A stretch of DNA of 45,730 nt, taken from Gammaproteobacteria bacterium (GTDB lineage: Bacteria > Pseudomonadota > Gammaproteobacteria > Pseudomonadales > Oceanobacteraceae). A program made the translations under genes and the position numbers. The stretch is taken from the NCBI GenBank assembly GCA_013373125.1, contig JABXIK010000017.1:1-45730 (forward strand). The letters are read 5' to 3'. The notes under the pieces are model-generated. The model did no database searches. It saw only the letters and a program-made list of their open reading frames with translations, and was not told the DNA's origin. Below are positions 37,101 to 45,730 of the stretch, in pieces (within the stretch, counting starts at the first letter, position 1; every line of letters begins with the position of its first letter).

Positions 37101-40100
37101 TATCATTAATAAAGTTAATCTCAGCATTCACATTCGAGTTAGGCCCATACATTGGTTTATCCGTACTTGCTTCTAGCGAAATACGGGTTATGGCCAAAAT
37201 AGATGGAATATCCAGAGGTAAATCAATTGAGTTCGCTGGATCGAAGCTATTTTTGAAACGCAAATAGCCTGAATCTAATACAGGGCGGACTTCCCCTTCT
37301 ACCATATTATTAAAAGCAAATTGCGCAGGAATTTGAACACCGTCAACATCGACATTTTTCAAGTTCCACTTAAGTTCCTTCTTACCATTAATCTCTAGTA
37401 CTTCATCTGGTAATAATTCATTAATGGAAACATCAACATTGGAAGCTGTTGTTACATGCAACTCAACATCAATACCACCACAAATGACAGGGAACGAAAA
37501 AATCTTACCTGAGTTTAAGTCTGTCCAAATCAAGAAACGATCACCAAAGCGATCATAGTAAAGTACATCAATGTCACGCATGGCTGCGTCGTATATATCC
37601 CCTTTTAACACCAAACGTGATTCCCGAGTATCTGCCATCAACTGTACAATCGAATCTTCTTCTGAATATCTCGGCTTGGCTACTGGATCGAACATAGGCG
37701 CGAAAATTAAATTTCGTGAACAGTCCGCAACAAGATTAACCCCTTCGTATTCAAATGTTGCTTCTGTGTAATAGTCCGACACAGAACCATCTTCATTTAT
37801 TTTAGAAATACGATTTCCACGATTTAATACATAAATATTCTTATAAGCATCAACCGCGATAGCCTGAGGCTGATTTAACCCTACGGAAGCAATTAACTCT
37901 GGGGTTTGACGATCACTCAGCCTGTAAACTCCAGAATTCGTTGCGGCATACATTATATTGTTTTTATCTATGGTCACCGCATTCACGCTACCAATGGCTT
38001 TGTTAAAGCTAATTTCTTTTTCTGGCGTGACTTTTAAAATACCGTTAGATGTACCCGCATAAATATTATTCTCATCATCAATAGCCATACCATTACGAAT
38101 ACCTAATGATCCTGTCACGAAATCACTAATATCCCCTTGAGGAGTAATAATTTTTATCCGTGAATTGTCACCTGCGTAAATATTACCAAAGCTATCGGCT
38201 GCTATAGCACGACCACTAGTATAAGAAGATGCGGCTAATGTTGTAGCATCAGGATCAATCGTTGTTATGGCAGATGAATCCGCCCCCAGAATAGATAATT
38301 GACCGGATAATACTTGATCACCGGGAAGTATTTCGGATTGATCTGTTATTATTGAAGCAGTTGCTAAAGGACCTACATGTATTTTATTGATTAGGGTTCC
38401 GTCAACCGAGCTATCACTACTGACTATTCTTACTTCGTAATCACCGCTTTCTGTTGGCAACCACTCTCCAAAGTCCATGGTTAACGCTGGAGACCCTTTT
38501 AGCGTACCCGGGTATTGCACACTAGATTGATAAACTACTTCACCTTCCTGAATTTGATCCGGCTCAACAGCATATGTAAATCTACTTATTTGATATCGCG
38601 ACTCTAAAATCAAACTATCTTCTAACCTATGCACTTCATCGTAATTTAGATTGGATGATTTGATTAAACTGTCATCTAACACTTTTAATGTATTACTCGT
38701 CATATCTGCTGTGTATAAAACACGTCCACTATCCAGCAATACTATTGATGAATCTGACATTACCTCAATTGCAGAGAGGCTCGAGAAGCTAAATGGATAG
38801 GATATAAGAACTTGATCATTATCAATGCCAACTAAACGCTTACGACTTGCAAATAAAATCTCTCCATTGGGTGTTAAGTCCATGTCATTTACTGTGCCGA
38901 GGCTAAATCCAAAGTATTCTAGTTCGGAATTTTCACCAATAACCACATCGTACTGGGTTATAGCTTCCAAGCTTGTACTTGAGAAATCCGCTATATCTAC
39001 AAATCTTTCTTGCCCTGAAACATAGTTATAAATTTTTGAGAAGGAAGTTGCGTTATCACTTACGTAAATATCAGAACTTCTAACAACAACAAACTGATTA
39101 TTAATGAATTTAAATGATTTGGGTGAACTCAACTGAGAAACGTACTGGAAATGCCCATTATCTAACTCATATATATAATGGCTATTTTGATAAGCATATA
39201 TATTGCCAGAATTATCCGATGCTATATAAGTGGGTGATTTGACGTCATAAAATTGTTCTAATATTTGACCATCTGCAATCCTAGAAGATGCAAACTTACC
39301 ATTTCCCTTATCAAATACTTCAATAGATCCATCTGATCGAAGAGCATTCGCATAGGTAGAGTTAATACTAGTTAAGATTTGAGTCTTTTCGCCAGTAGAT
39401 ACGTTAATTTTATCAACCCCACTAGAATGATGGGCCAAAATTGTATTTTCATCCACAACATTAAATTTTGCGTAACTACTACTGTATTTAAGAATTTTTG
39501 CAAACTTACCAGGTTGATCAAATAGACCTATTTTCCCACTACTGTCTAATACATAAATACCCTCGTCTCGCACAAAGAAATCGCGAATTGAATTACTCAT
39601 ACCTTGGGCTATAGCAGTTTGAGCATGACTTGCATTATATATAACCACTTCGGCAGAGCCTGTGATAGCCATAAGCTCTTGAGATGATAGCGGGATAATA
39701 CCGATTGTTGATTCACGATTAATAGCACCCGTATTAACTAAAGTACTAAAAGAACCATCTTCCTCTACACGTTGTATAGTGCTATAACTTGATATTAATA
39801 AGCCTTGATCAGTCCATACTAAATGACTTGAAGTGCTAGCAGGGCGACCGATTTTTATATCTACGTCCGTATGTCGATATAAATTAATATCACTTTTCAC
39901 ATAATAGATTTCACCATCAGCACTAACAGTAAAACCATAATAAACCGGACTTGGCAGCGTTTTATACAAAGAAATTCCTTCACTTTCGCTCCAGGTATAA
40001 ACCCGATTACCATAGTATTCTGATATATATAACACCCCATTTTTATCTGATGCTATATATCTTGGACGAAACTCTAAGTCTGCTAACACCTCATTAGTGC

Positions 40101-43100
40101 CATCAGCATTAAATTTCACAAGGCGTTTACCACTATAGTCCCCTGCGATAAATTCTTTTTCATTTAATGCAATAAGAGAACTTTGACTACTAAAAGGAAG
40201 CTTTCCAATTTTTTTATAATTAAAGTCTTTATCGATAAAAAATACTTCGTTATTGCTTGATAACACTAAACCAGCATCTTGACTTGGCACTTTAGAAAAT
40301 GCCTTAGGGCTGTAAAACTGTCTATCTATGACGGACAGAGCACTACCTGACTCTATTTTTCTAATGGGGAATTGTGAGCCTTCGTTAATGTAAATTTCAT
40401 TGCTAGGAGATGCCTTGGCAATATATTGTGCTGAACCACCATAAGGAATTTCCTCATAATTGCCATCAATACTCACCTTATAGACTTTTGAGTAATGACT
40501 GGTAACAAAGCCTCCATCAGGAGTTGCGCTAAATGAGCGGATACCTGAAGGCAGTGCTGCGATTGACTCCACTGTCTTATCTTCATATATTTTCACCAGC
40601 TCACGACTATTGCGAATACCGTATAACTGTCCATTCTGCTCCGCTAAATAATCTATATTCGTATAAATACTTTTAGCCAGTATTTCTTTGCTACCATCTA
40701 ACGACAGTTGAATTATTTCATTACGAGTAGAATCAGATACAACAATACCTTCATCACGCTGATGAATATCTGAAATATTACCGAAATCACCTGCAATCAA
40801 GTTATAGGTAGAGTCTGCCTTCAACTCATATATAGCACGCCCATTAATTTCAACTGCGATTAAACGATCTGAAGCAACCTTAATAAGCTTCTTAAATGAT
40901 TTTCCGTACTTCCCATATAAAGATAATTTTTCTCCAGTAAATTCATACACATTCCCTGAAGAATCTAAAACTAGTAACGTACCAGAGTTCAATTTCAAGA
41001 CACTGCGAGCATCATTTAAGCCTCTATCTGCTATGACTTTACTAGGTTGCCCAATTTTAAACTCATATAAAAAAGAGCCATTCCAGACTACATATTCATT
41101 ATTGCCTCTATAAACAAATTCTTTAGCAGAACTAAAATCCATAGACAAAACATTCTGAACACCATCATCCGTAATTTGTAAAATTGAGTTACTTGTCAAA
41201 ACGTGCAACAAACCTGATTCATCGACAATAACGTCAAATCCTCTTGATATCCCTTCTACTATAGTTTCAACTGATCCATTTAGGTCTCGCTTTTTTAACA
41301 CCTGACCGGAATTATCTAAGAAGTAAAAATTACCCGATTGATCTACAGTTGATGCATACACACCTGAAACTTCATCCTTTGATAAGAACGAAGACAAACT
41401 TGCATCTATTCGCTCTGCTCCAAAGCCTTTATTTTTTAAAGTAACTGTCGCTTTTAATTGCTGTGGAGGTAAATTAGTATTGCCTCGATTGCCGATGACC
41501 GCAGATACCTGAATAGGATCTTTATCTGCTAATTGAGAAATAGGGGGTTCAAACCCCGCATAACCTCCAATTCTTTTAGTTGGTAATACTTCAATTGATT
41601 CACCACGTTCAACCAGTAACTGTCCATCATTACCGTATGCTTGCACGATTAGATTATAAGTATCGGCTAAATGATCCGTTATATGCCATTCCACCTCTTT
41701 CTCTGTTTGAACCCCAGGCTCAAGCACTTCAAAAGCATCATCGATTGTGCCACCTAATGGCACGGAAATTGTTGGGTACTGTTCAACAACTTCACCACTA
41801 CTGTTAACCACTTTTAAATACAGTCGAACAGCCACTGGGTCTGACCCTGTATTTAAAAAGCCAACATCCAGTTCCACCTCACTATATGCTTCATAGACTT
41901 CACCTGTAGCAGCACGCATTTCATTAATCTCAATACCACTAGCTGCTGCCCGGTGTAATACCGCATTGGCTATAACAGTAGAGCCTAACTCCACATCCGC
42001 TTGGCTATTTGCTCCAAAATATCCAACTGCATTAATTTCTACTGAGAATTTATTTTCAGTCACACCCTCAATGACATAAGCACCATCATTATCACTTAAG
42101 GTAGTTAAACCCAATTCTGGAATTCGTATCTCTGCACCATCAATAACTGAACCGTCTGTCGCATCCGTTACTTTACCCATCACAGTTGTAACAGAATTTG
42201 CTTTTTCTTGGCGTAAAGTTAAGTCCCCTAAATTGTTATTAGCATTTTCAACTAAAGTCGCGTTAAATTGACCCACTTCATATCCAAGCATTGACAGCTC
42301 AATAGTCGCTTCACCGGCTGTAACCCCCAAGGCTTCAAATTCGCCCAAATGATTTGTAATGGCCACTTCTGAACCATTCACTTTCACTTGAACATTATTA
42401 ATGACCTGCAATGTATCAAAATCTAATACCCGTCCTTGCAGGTTTGTTTGCAATGGCGTTTCACTGCCTTCAAGATATAGTGATGGAGAGAAGGTTATAA
42501 TACTGCCCATCTCTACATTCGCAGTCGCAATTACGGGTTTATAGCCATTTACACTCACTGCAATACTAGCCAGACCAGGCATAACGCTTAATTGATACTG
42601 TCCATTTTTATCAGTCAATGTATCTGTGTTGCTTGCACCAGTTACAACAACAGCTGCTCCAGATAATGGCATACCATCCTCAGCTGAAAGCACAACGCCT
42701 TTAATGACACCTTGATCCGGTATAGCTTCTAATGTCACATTACCTAATTCAATATTCTTAGCCGCCACTAAAGTAAGATCAGCGGAAACTGGTAAATACC
42801 CCGCTGCGCTTATTTGAATATGATACTCACCAGGCATCACTTCTTTAATATGAAACAAGCCCTGTCCATTTGAGTTAATTGAATAACTTAATGTGCTATC
42901 TTCATATGACTGCAACAAAACTTTCGCAGCAGGTAATGCACTTAAGTTTTGGCGCTCTAATACTCGTCCAGATACGGAAGCCTGGGTAACACTGGCAGGT
43001 GGTTCTACAGAGGTAACAGCGGAGGAAGATTTCAACACTAAGGCCGTGGTATACGCATCATCTTGCCATGATCCGTTACTTAACTGCTTATCAAATAAAA

Positions 43101-43845
43101 TGTCCGAAACAGTTTTATATCCTGTTGAGTCCACAGTAGCCTGCCGAATACTATTGATAGCTAATGCCTGCTGCCACGGTATTAAATCCGATGTTTCTGA
43201 ATTGAGTTCTGCAACTAAAAATGCAGTGGCCATCTCAATTTCTGATGAAATCGAAAAATAAAACTTAATATTATTCAATACACTCAGTACAAGAGATGTA
43301 ACATAAACTGAATATTCATTGGATTGATTAAGCTGGAATGCACCATTTGCATTTTGCTGTTGAAGCAAATAGCTTAATCCTTTGGATATAGCCGCTGAAT
43401 TGGAAGGATCTAGTAGGGAAATCGCCTTCAAAGCAAAGGCCGTATCAAGAGGGTTACTATCATATCCCTCAAAAGAACCAAAACCTCCATCTAGGTTTTG
43501 CGAAAGCAAAACTGAAGCTAACTCAGAACTAGCATCTTGATTGGATAAATCTTTTAACAAAGCTTTCCAATAAATAGCTTCTATATGGCTTTGGCGTTGC
43601 TGTATTACAAATCCAGTGGCCGCAGCTTTATCAAAATTTGCATTATCACTAGAATGTAAAACAGAGACTGTTTCGGCTGTAACTTGAAGTGCATCGGCAA
43701 AACCTTTTGCTGAGTAAAAAGATCCATCTTGTGATTGTTGACCGCTTAACCAAGATAAACCTTTTTCGATTTTTTGCGTATCAGCATAAACCCATGATGT
43801 GAGAAATACTGCTACAACAAAACCTATCAATCCTATGCGCTTCAC
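34114..43845 (-). CDS. giant exported multidomain protein
   Basis: Protein of 3243 residues, GTG start with SD CGGAGG 5 bases upstream, signal peptide to about residue 21. Domains in order: alpha/alpha-toroid repeats of the prenyltransferase/squalene-cyclase type (about 22-270; DGSF, DGGFGSF, NGAF, NGSW), four carboxypeptidase-regulatory-like beta-sandwiches (about 288-630), CARDB-like domains (638-815), a long beta-propeller array (about 820-1745), an Ig-like domain, NHL repeats (about 1860-2120, NIYAGD, NNIYAG, NIYVLN), more CARDB-like domains (about 2125-2780), a class I amidotransferase-like domain (about 2810-2990), and a helical C-terminus. No cell-wall anchor or autotransporter barrel. 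Its partners are the transglutaminase-fold protein and two small membrane proteins. Likely periplasmic or surface scaffold; function unknown. Confidence 0.85.
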   Translation of the reverse strand: MKRIGLIGFVVAVFLTSWVYADTQKIEKGLSWLSGQQSQDGSFYSAKGFADALQVTAETVSVLHSSDNANFDKAAATGFVIQQRQSHIEAIYWKALLKDLSNQDASSELASVLLSQNLDGGFGSFEGYDSNPLDTAFALKAISLLDPSNSAAISKGLSYLLQQQNANGAFQLNQSNEYSVYVTSLVLSVLNNIKFYFSISSEIEMATAFLVAELNSETSDLIPWQQALAINSIRQATVDSTGYKTVSDILFDKQLSNGSWQDDAYTTALVLKSSSAVTSVEPPASVTQASVSGRVLERQNLSALPAAKVLLQSYEDSTLSYSINSNGQGLFHIKEVMPGEYHIQISAAGYLPVSADLTLVAAKNIELGNVTLEAIPDQGVIKGVVLSAEDGMPLSGAAVVVTGASNTDTLTDKNGQYQLSVMPGLASIAVSVNGYKPVIATANVEMGSIITFSPSLYLEGSETPLQTNLQGRVLDFDTLQVINNVQVKVNGSEVAITNHLGEFEALGVTAGEATIELSMLGYEVGQFNATLVENANNNLGDLTLRQEKANSVTTVMGKVTDATDGSVIDGAEIRIPELGLTTLSDNDGAYVIEGVTENKFSVEINAVGYFGANSQADVELGSTVIANAVLHRAAASGIEINEMRAATGEVYEAYSEVELDVGFLNTGSDPVAVRLYLKVVNSSGEVVEQYPTISVPLGGTIDDAFEVLEPGVQTEKEVEWHITDHLADTYNLIVQAYGNDGQLLVERGESIEVLPTKRIGGYAGFEPPISQLADKDPIQVSAVIGNRGNTNLPPQQLKATVTLKNKGFGAERIDASLSSFLSKDEVSGVYASTVDQSGNFYFLDNSGQVLKKRDLNGSVETIVEGISRGFDVIVDESGLLHVLTSNSILQITDDGVQNVLSMDFSSAKEFVYRGNNEYVVWNGSFLYEFKIGQPSKVIADRGLNDARSVLKLNSGTLLVLDSSGNVYEFTGEKLSLYGKYGKSFKKLIKVASDRLIAVEINGRAIYELKADSTYNLIAGDFGNISDIHQRDEGIVVSDSTRNEIIQLSLDGSKEILAKSIYTNIDYLAEQNGQLYGIRNSRELVKIYEDKTVESIAALPSGIRSFSATPDGGFVTSHYSKVYKVSIDGNYEEIPYGGSAQYIAKASPSNEIYINEGSQFPIRKIESGSALSVIDRQFYSPKAFSKVPSQDAGLVLSSNNEVFFIDKDFNYKKIGKLPFSSQSSLIALNEKEFIAGDYSGKRLVKFNADGTNEVLADLEFRPRYIASDKNGVLYISEYYGNRVYTWSESEGISLYKTLPSPVYYGFTVSADGEIYYVKSDINLYRHTDVDIKIGRPASTSSHLVWTDQGLLISSYSTIQRVEEDGSFSTLVNTGAINRESTIGIIPLSSQELMAITGSAEVVIYNASHAQTAIAQGMSNSIRDFFVRDEGIYVLDSSGKIGLFDQPGKFAKILKYSSSYAKFNVVDENTILAHHSSGVDKINVSTGEKTQILTSINSTYANALRSDGSIEVFDKGNGKFASSRIADGQILEQFYDVKSPTYIASDNSGNIYAYQNSHYIYELDNGHFQYVSQLSSPKSFKFINNQFVVVRSSDIYVSDNATSFSKIYNYVSGQERFVDIADFSSTSLEAITQYDVVIGENSELEYFGFSLGTVNDMDLTPNGEILFASRKRLVGIDNDQVLISYPFSFSSLSAIEVMSDSSIVLLDSGRVLYTADMTSNTLKVLDDSLIKSSNLNYDEVHRLEDSLILESRYQISRFTYAVEPDQIQEGEVVYQSSVQYPGTLKGSPALTMDFGEWLPTESGDYEVRIVSSDSSVDGTLINKIHVGPLATASIITDQSEILPGDQVLSGQLSILGADSSAITTIDPDATTLAASSYTSGRAIAADSFGNIYAGDNSRIKIITPQGDISDFVTGSLGIRNGMAIDDENNIYAGTSNGILKVTPEKEISFNKAIGSVNAVTIDKNNIMYAATNSGVYRLSDRQTPELIASVGLNQPQAIAVDAYKNIYVLNRGNRISKINEDGSVSDYYTEATFEYEGVNLVADCSRNLIFAPMFDPVAKPRYSEEDSIVQLMADTRESRLVLKGDIYDAAMRDIDVLYYDRFGDRFLIWTDLNSGKIFSFPVICGGIDVELHVTTASNVDVSINELLPDEVLEINGKKELKWNLKNVDVDGVQIPAQFAFNNMVEGEVRPVLDSGYLRFKNSFDPANSIDLPLDIPSILAITRISLEASTDKPMYGPNSNVNAEINFINDSAGFLSGEIHYGIYDTTGNSVISFDTEVVDSIASKEEIQLQAKWNTADTIAGNYVLRAKFKNSRDELVELTEHEFKIVLSETSDILGFTSHISTDKVLYEKGDTANIATRIINTSENTVAENLISRVRLLDVTGNVIFSFDQNVQALYPNGIHNKQIPYVLSSISAGNYQAELLVVDALSGEIKQSSDYSFTVNQGGLSGSGLEGHTDVDKPQVDKGKTFACNHHVINIGTAESGDIQLRSFVVGAANDEQFNLAEHRVSLTSGASKVITSQYTSQNLPLGGYACVMQANLQGQWKTLSSAGLLVREDPVLGMLEGTVEAANDEVYLGEPSSCFDSVMYTAQSGSADVILVQNLVKTDTAMILDSDSSQLIFEAQQQQLLSRSYRADQLELGAYRCDLYAQRNGSQRLIAQDTFKVIEPPIKVSASLIDGQRGRLLVLTDQPRECSALEDIHVQVNWGSEFTSDTNLTITALDENGKLVDTELTAQWGTQVNDSQISNKTDLMVQANQTGEVNILLSAPHHKLGKEYRVEIKANWGWFGRTSTKSWTIKTDCDRPFTLGEVIEDVHLLSYHWFQSPSDSVKNLDPYGPSAAPTLDEQTAFIKELLADNEWEYTLVHTAESFTKEMRQGDYAAYIMLAERPHLSVLAQKELREHVFSGKGLLVAGAHDRRNIFVEPALGLTVKARHPWASGLRDEQGVEIEEFPFRQHVQTAILHGAEVESEYSLDADNLSNRELQKGWENLHETVPLFASMREFRRRAVMTADYGLGLSTFIGYDILAVATELGRDSQSAGLLLEQLERVANLQPKAIAYKEWPVIVTIKNEGTAVTGVAVLSLPQGMEMVISGDFQQDGQVWSMPFTLDDVSTGNNQYQKTIYVRLPDGDGSQAINLYIDAVGSNGAQASLQASLTVNSSQAANMSQLIGESLDVKHHYWYEPHFYIVHGDLLLAEKAIEDGKWKKAQRLLISASNFIMFDSREDVVALRLAIDEQIRLVGKQF

Positions 43846-43901
43846 GCGAGCCTCCGTGGCAAGAAATTTCGGAGGCGGCAGTCTATATAGTCAAAAATAA
43901 G

Positions 43902-43915
43902 TAAACAATTGTTTA
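43902..43915. repeat. 14-base perfect palindrome upstream of the giant gene
   Basis: TAAACAATTGTTTA lies 57 bases before the GTG start of the giant gene, in the 98-base gap after the cytochrome gene. It could be an operator; the promoter elements around it (TATATA/TATAGA type) are weak by eye. Confidence 0.45.
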
Positions 43916-43943
43916 TCTTTGAAAATTAGAACCTTAGCATGAT

Positions 43944-45524
43944 TTATAATGGGTAATTTTTCTTATCTACCACTTTAGGACTAGTAATTCCGGTTTTTTG
44001 ACCAGGCTTTACAACTCGATAAACTGTCTCTAGTGACTGAGTGTTGGCATCTCTTCCATATATAAATGATTGCTCATCCACAATAACCTTGTAGGATTTA
44101 TTCATCTGCATTGCCTCACTTGCACTTGGCATCAGCATATCCATTATCGATGCATATGCTTCATATTTCTTGACTCTGTAGTCAATCAATCCATCATTCT
44201 CTTTTATATATTCTGCATAGTGTTCTTCCATTTCACTAAAGAGGTAATTAAAAGTAAATTGAGACCAATGACCCCAGTCTTTCTTACCCAACTGATATGC
44301 GACTTTTCTGGAAAAACTAAAATTGCTATCAGAAAGAACACCTAAAGCAGAGTGACAGCCAACACAGAAAACATGTTCTTCGTAATTTTGCGGCCTCAAT
44401 TCACCACTTTTATCTTCTATAAACCCTTGATACTTCCAGCCCAACCCATTAAACACGCCAGTTTCTTGATTACCAGCAACCCTCATAAGTTGCTGTGGGA
44501 AGAGCTCTCTTTCTTGAGCTTCTGCGACGGCAAACTGCTCGTGGAACACTCTCTCCGTCCAACCCACCTTCTTGGCATAACGCAACTCTTTGAGTCGCTT
44601 TGCCATAGTAATATTTGAATCATTCACTGCTAAATAACGTACAGAGTGTAAAAACTCAGTATTTAATGGAAAGAAGCCAGCCGCTAGTTTAACCTTGTTT
44701 TTGTTTTGGAGATCCCCTGCCAGCCCTACATATTGCATACCGCTACCATCTACTGCATTTTGATAAAATACAATCTTTGAAGCCATATCTAGTTGATTAT
44801 TTCTATTGAGATCAACCCCTAGCACTTGTTCATTAACAGATGGAATCGCAATATCTTTTTGCTTAATTAAGGATTCGACTATGGCTAAATTAATTTTATA
44901 AATATCAATACCAAATTCACCACTTTTCGTCATTCTATATATTTCTGGCAAACGAATAAGTACATCGCCAAATGATCCGGCACTTGGTACAAATAATCCA
45001 GGGAATGGAAAATACAAATAACTTCTCCAGCCTGTGTATTCATTATTTAAATCACGATCAAAACCATCTTGATCAAAATTAAAATAACTATCGGGAACAT
45101 AACCACTCCATTTACCATCTCCGTTTACATCCCATTCTTTTTGCGATTCTAAATAGGATTTAGTGATCAATATATGACCATCTTCAGATAGATAATTAGA
45201 TCGATTTACATATTCGATAATCTGACTATCTTTAATTTTAGACATGTCATGAGCACGATTTTGGAATAAATTGGACCAGCGATTCCTACGACTATAATCC
45301 TGAAAGCCATACTCTAATTGTGTATCGCCATCATTAATGAAGTTAGGTTCAAGACTATCTGTATGACATGCAAAACACGGATTATGAGTTTTACCTTCAC
45401 TCTGTGTTTTTACATAGCATTGAGGTGGGATATAGGCTGCTTGATTATAAAGAGATTGAGATTGAGCGTATTCACTCAGGGCAAATACGAAGAAAATAAT
45501 AAAATAGGTAGCTAATCTCGTCAT
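43944..45524 (-). CDS. exported di-haem c-type cytochrome
   Basis: Protein of 526 residues with a signal peptide (cut near EYAQSQS) and two covalent haem c motifs: CFACH (C50-x2-C53-H54) and CVGCH (C387-x2-C390-H391). Between them lies a region with calcium-type DVNGDGKWSG and DLNRNNQLD loops. The large spacing and these loops suggest two lobes, but I do not recognise a known subfamily. Periplasmic electron transfer or peroxidase-like chemistry are both possible. SD AAGGAG before the ATG. It is first in the block read leftwards, 98 bases before the giant gene, and begins 70 bases after the right-hand repeat. Confidence 0.8.
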   Translation of the reverse strand: MTRLATYFIIFFVFALSEYAQSQSLYNQAAYIPPQCYVKTQSEGKTHNPCFACHTDSLEPNFINDGDTQLEYGFQDYSRRNRWSNLFQNRAHDMSKIKDSQIIEYVNRSNYLSEDGHILITKSYLESQKEWDVNGDGKWSGYVPDSYFNFDQDGFDRDLNNEYTGWRSYLYFPFPGLFVPSAGSFGDVLIRLPEIYRMTKSGEFGIDIYKINLAIVESLIKQKDIAIPSVNEQVLGVDLNRNNQLDMASKIVFYQNAVDGSGMQYVGLAGDLQNKNKVKLAAGFFPLNTEFLHSVRYLAVNDSNITMAKRLKELRYAKKVGWTERVFHEQFAVAEAQERELFPQQLMRVAGNQETGVFNGLGWKYQGFIEDKSGELRPQNYEEHVFCVGCHSALGVLSDSNFSFSRKVAYQLGKKDWGHWSQFTFNYLFSEMEEHYAEYIKENDGLIDYRVKKYEAYASIMDMLMPSASEAMQMNKSYKVIVDEQSFIYGRDANTQSLETVYRVVKPGQKTGITSPKVVDKKNYPL

Positions 45525-45593
45525 TCCACACTCCTTGTAAAACGGCGAGATTATTACAGATTAAAATATACTTTTATAGGAACTCTATAACAT

Positions 45594-45730
45594 TTAAGGC
45601 AGCGACGTTAGCTGATCTAGCGACTTGGTCAGCTTAGCTGCAATTTGTGCAACCGGTTCTTTATATGCTTCGGTCAAATAAGGGCGCTCAAGAGCGAAGA
45701 TTTGATAAATGCCTGCATTCAATAATTCAC
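45594..45730 (-). CDS. 3' end of an unrecognised gene (right copy of the direct repeat)
   Basis: Open frame with the stop TAA at 45596-45594 that continues off the right edge of the window; about 45 codons are seen (LLNAGIYQIFALERPYL, EAYKEPVAQIAAKL, TKSLDQLTSLP). It matches 29624-29760 with 4 differences in 137 bases; three of them change an amino acid (D/E, A/P, S/T). The frame is intact so far, so this may be the complete gene. Homology between the copies ends exactly at the stop codon. Protein family not recognised. Confidence 0.6.
   Translation of the reverse strand, partial: ELLNAGIYQIFALERPYLTEAYKEPVAQIAAKLTKSLDQLTSLP

Noticed and set aside
37500..41400. Repeats in the giant gene as a CRISPR array or DNA repeat array
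   Set aside because: The periodicity is at protein level (propeller blades); DNA copies are diverged and no short identical repeats with spacers are seen.

Overview
The window is a stretch of gammaproteobacterial chromosome. Gene order on the left half (gmk-rpoZ-spoT; yicC/rph; yggT-metX-metW-DUF4426-rdgB-hemW; DUF423-trmB; rpoH-ftsX-ftsE-ftsY next to an M16-like gene and rsmD) is the arrangement I know from Pseudomonas and its relatives. Together with the moderate, AT-leaning base composition it suggests a marine Oceanospirillales/Pseudomonadales-type bacterium. No species can be named from this sequence alone.

Region 1 (1-20253) is dense housekeeping DNA: the 3' part of argH, then ridA, spoT, rpoZ, gmk, a membrane EAL phosphodiesterase with a degenerate GGDEF, yicC, rph, yggT, metX-metW, a DUF4426 protein, rdgB-hemW, a PA4642-like protein, trmB, a DUF423 protein, rpoH, ftsX-ftsE-ftsY, a degenerate M16-type exported protein, and rsmD. 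Several intrinsic terminators and sigma-70-like promoters are visible. Two starts are better explained by GTG codons with good Shine-Dalgarno (SD) sequences (spoT, ftsX).

Region 2 (20254-28121) is an accessory regulatory/surface module: a 918-residue MalT/LAL-type LuxR regulator, a perfect CRP/Vfr-type site (TGTGA-N6-TCACA), and a tightly coupled four-gene operon. The operon encodes a CotH-like secreted kinase lipoprotein, a VTC-type polyphosphate polymerase domain protein, a DUF4956 membrane protein and an OprO/OprP-like phosphate-selective porin. A globin follows. The parts suggest an envelope system that connects (poly)phosphate uptake or synthesis with protein phosphorylation; this is inference.

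Region 3 (28122-45730) is AT-rich and all genes read leftwards: an exported protein with calcium-binding thrombospondin-3-type motifs, a dead IS3-family remnant fused to a gene 3' fragment, two small membrane proteins, a 1030-residue transglutaminase-fold protein whose catalytic Cys is replaced by Ala, a giant 3243-residue exported multidomain protein, and a di-haem c-type cytochrome. The block from about 29.8 to 45.59 kb lies between two direct copies (133/137 identical) of the same gene 3' end. One copy keeps a terminator behind its stop codon; the other is abutted by the cytochrome operon. This looks like an inserted island, though no integrase is present in the window.
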